Source: Solirubrobacteraceae bacterium
GTDB lineage: Bacteria > Actinomycetota > Thermoleophilia > Solirubrobacterales > Solirubrobacteraceae
Direction: 5' to 3'
Assembly: GCA_030043235.1 (NCBI GenBank)
Contig: JASHYF010000146.1
Span: forward strand, 1 to 6,561
DNA length: 6,561 bases
Below the pieces are notes generated by a model. The model ran no database searches. It had not been told where the DNA came from and worked only from the letters and a program-made list of their open reading frames with translations. Position numbers and translations under genes: made by a program. Each line of letters opens with the position of its first letter. Positions within the stretch are counted from its first letter, which is position 1. Below are positions 5,212-6,561 of this stretch, in pieces.

Positions 5212-6561
5212 TCACAGCCCGGTCACGCTGCGGATGCGTCCTGCGCCTCCATCGGCTCGAGGCCGCGGATGCGTGCGAGCGGCCGTCCGGTTCATGCCGG
5301 TGCGCGCCAGCAGCCGCTCCTCGCCGCAGAGCGTCTGACTGGTGGCCGACACGATCTCGACGTCGGTCAGCTCGCCCGCGCACGCGAGGCCGGTGAAGTT
5401 GACGACCTTGTTGTGCCGCGTGCGCCCGCGCAGGCGCTCGGGGTCGGTGCGCGAAGGGCCCTCCACGAGCACCTCCAGCGTGCGCCCGACGAAGCGCTGC
5501 GCGCGCTCGCGCGCCCGGCGTTGGACGAGCTCGACGAGCTCCTGCATACGCGCCACCTTCACCGGGTGCGGGACGATGCCCTCGCCGATCGCCGCAGCCT
5601 CGGTGCCACGCCTCGGCGAGAAGATGAACGTGAACGCGCCGTCGTAGCCGACCTCCTCGACGACTTCGAGGGTTTCGCGGAAGTCCGCGTCGCCCTCTCC
5701 CGGGAAGCCCACGATGACGTCGGTCGTGATCGCGGCGTCGGGCAGGTGCTCGCGGATCATCGCCACGCGCTCGAGATAGCGCGCGCGATCGTAGGTGCGA
5801 CGCATCGCCTTCAGCACGCGGCTCGAGCCCGACTGCAGCGGCAGGTGGATGTGCTCGCACACGCTCGGCAGCTCTGAGTGCGCGCGGATCACGTCCTCGC
5901 GCATGTCCTTGGGGTGCGGGCTCGTGTAGCGAATGCGCGCGATGCCCTCGACTGCGTCGAGCAGCCGCAGCAGCTGCGCGAAGCTGACGCGCTGCGTGCG
6001 CGCCGCGGCGGGGGCTCCGAGCACTGGCGCGCGCGCCGGCAGGTCGCGCCCGTAGGAGTTGACGTTCTGCCCGAGCAGCGTTATCTCCTTGACGCCGTCC
6101 GCGGCCATCGCCCGCGCCTCGGCCACCAGCTCGTGCGGCGGACGGCTGACCTCGCGCCCGCGCGTGGACGGCACGATGCAGTAGGAGCAGGCGCAGTTGC
6201 AGCCCACGCTGATCTGCACCCAGCCCTGGAAGGCGCGCTCGCGCCGCGCGGGCAGGTGCCCGGTGAAGCCCTCGAACTCGAAGTAGCCCTGCGCCGACAG
6301 CGAGTCGCTGGTGAGGAACTCCGCGAGCTTGTGCACCTGGCCGGGCCCGAACGCCACGTCCACGAACGGGAAGCGCTCGAACACCTCCTCCTTCAGCGAC
6401 TGCGCCCAGCAGCCGCCCACGCCCACGACGCGCTCTGGACGCTCGCGCTTCAGCCGCTTGGCCTCCCCGAGGTGGGCGATGAAGCGGCTGTCCGCGGACT
6501 CGCGGATGGAGCACGTGTTGAACAGGATCAGGTCGGCCTCGCCGCGCTCACGGGCCTCCGC
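5212..6561 (-). CDS. miaB: tRNA-2-methylthio-N6-dimethylallyladenosine synthase (N-terminus cut)
   Basis: MiaB is a radical SAM methylthiotransferase that turns i6A37, the product of MiaA, into ms2i6A37. The frame is open to the right edge; 449 residues are visible and roughly the first 30, with the first Cys of the methylthiotransferase domain, are missing. Numbering from the edge, NTCSIRE carries the second cluster Cys at 17 and GVGGCWAQ the third at 51. The radical SAM motif GCNCACSYCIVPSTRGRE has Cys 121, 125 and 128 (CX3CX2C), with an extra Cys at 123. LGQNVNSYG is at 163-171 and HLPLQSGSS at 239-247, and a TRAM RNA-binding domain spans about 355-415. An Ala/Pro-rich insert follows NSYGRDL (about 176-188), and the last 25 or so residues are a low-complexity Arg/Gly/Ala tail. 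The GTG at 6426 is not the start, since conserved sequence continues upstream of it. No terminator is evident between it and the convergent cyclase gene. Confidence 0.96.
   Translation of the reverse strand, partial: AEARERGEADLILFNTCSIRESADSRFIAHLGEAKRLKRERPERVVGVGGCWAQSLKEEVFERFPFVDVAFGPGQVHKLAEFLTSDSLSAQGYFEFEGFTGHLPARRERAFQGWVQISVGCNCACSYCIVPSTRGREVSRPPHELVAEARAMAADGVKEITLLGQNVNSYGRDLPARAPVLGAPAAARTQRVSFAQLLRLLDAVEGIARIRYTSPHPKDMREDVIRAHSELPSVCEHIHLPLQSGSSRVLKAMRRTYDRARYLERVAMIREHLPDAAITTDVIVGFPGEGDADFRETLEVVEEVGYDGAFTFIFSPRRGTEAAAIGEGIVPHPVKVARMQELVELVQRRARERAQRFVGRTLEVLVEGPSRTDPERLRGRTRHNKVVNFTGLACAGELTDVEIVSATSQTLCGEERLLARTGMNRTAARTHPRPRADGGAGRIRSVTGL

Noticed and set aside
5069..6514. 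A 481-codon minus-strand open frame overlapping miaB.
   Set aside because: It is the out-of-frame shadow of miaB; all conserved MiaB motifs are in the frame ending at 5212.

Overview
The window is very GC-rich (by eye about 70 % or more), with long open frames on both strands and frequent GTG starts. The gene types point to a high-GC actinomycete. A radical SAM protein of the Mycobacterium Rv2578c type, a CGAAC-N4-GTTCG LexA-type box and the order miaB ... miaA-dapF all fit Actinomycetota. A deep lineage such as Thermoleophilia/Solirubrobacterales is my guess, not something the sequence proves.

Layout from left to right. The 5' part of dapF (minus strand, cut by the left edge) is preceded on its strand by miaA (342-1316). 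A 45-bp tandem duplication covers the miaA 3' end. A short-chain dehydrogenase/reductase gene (1336-2130, plus) starts only 19 bp from the miaA start and diverges from it. A SplB/Rv2578c-type radical SAM gene follows (2270-3334, minus), with a LexA-type box lying on its start codon. A 140-bp divergent gap leads to a small secreted Ser/Thr/Ala-rich protein (3475-3819, plus), which ends in a strong hairpin. Next is a multi-pass membrane diguanylate cyclase (3996-5192, plus). It converges on miaB (5212 to the right edge, minus, N-terminus cut).

Two themes connect the genes. First, miaA and miaB encode the two successive enzymes of ms2i6A37 tRNA modification: prenylation of A37, then methylthiolation. 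With dapF they form the usual actinobacterial miaB-miaA-dapF order, here separated by four unrelated genes in mixed orientation. Second, the radical SAM protein looks like a DNA-damage gene. It carries a CX3CX2C cluster and a SplB-like fold family signature, its start lies under a perfect SOS-type palindrome, and its last five residues (QESLF) read as a sliding-clamp-binding peptide. That is the most interesting part of the window: a candidate SOS-induced, clamp-tethered radical SAM repair enzyme. The next most unusual point is the replacement of the catalytic CGNG cysteine of DapF by serine.

I saw no tRNA, rRNA, CRISPR array, insertion sequence or prophage remnant. No gene-free stretch exceeds 300 bases. 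The largest gaps are 2131-2269 (nothing convincing beyond a weak hairpin), 3335-3474 (LexA-type box and ribosome binding site) and 3820-3995 (terminator hairpin and a possible promoter).
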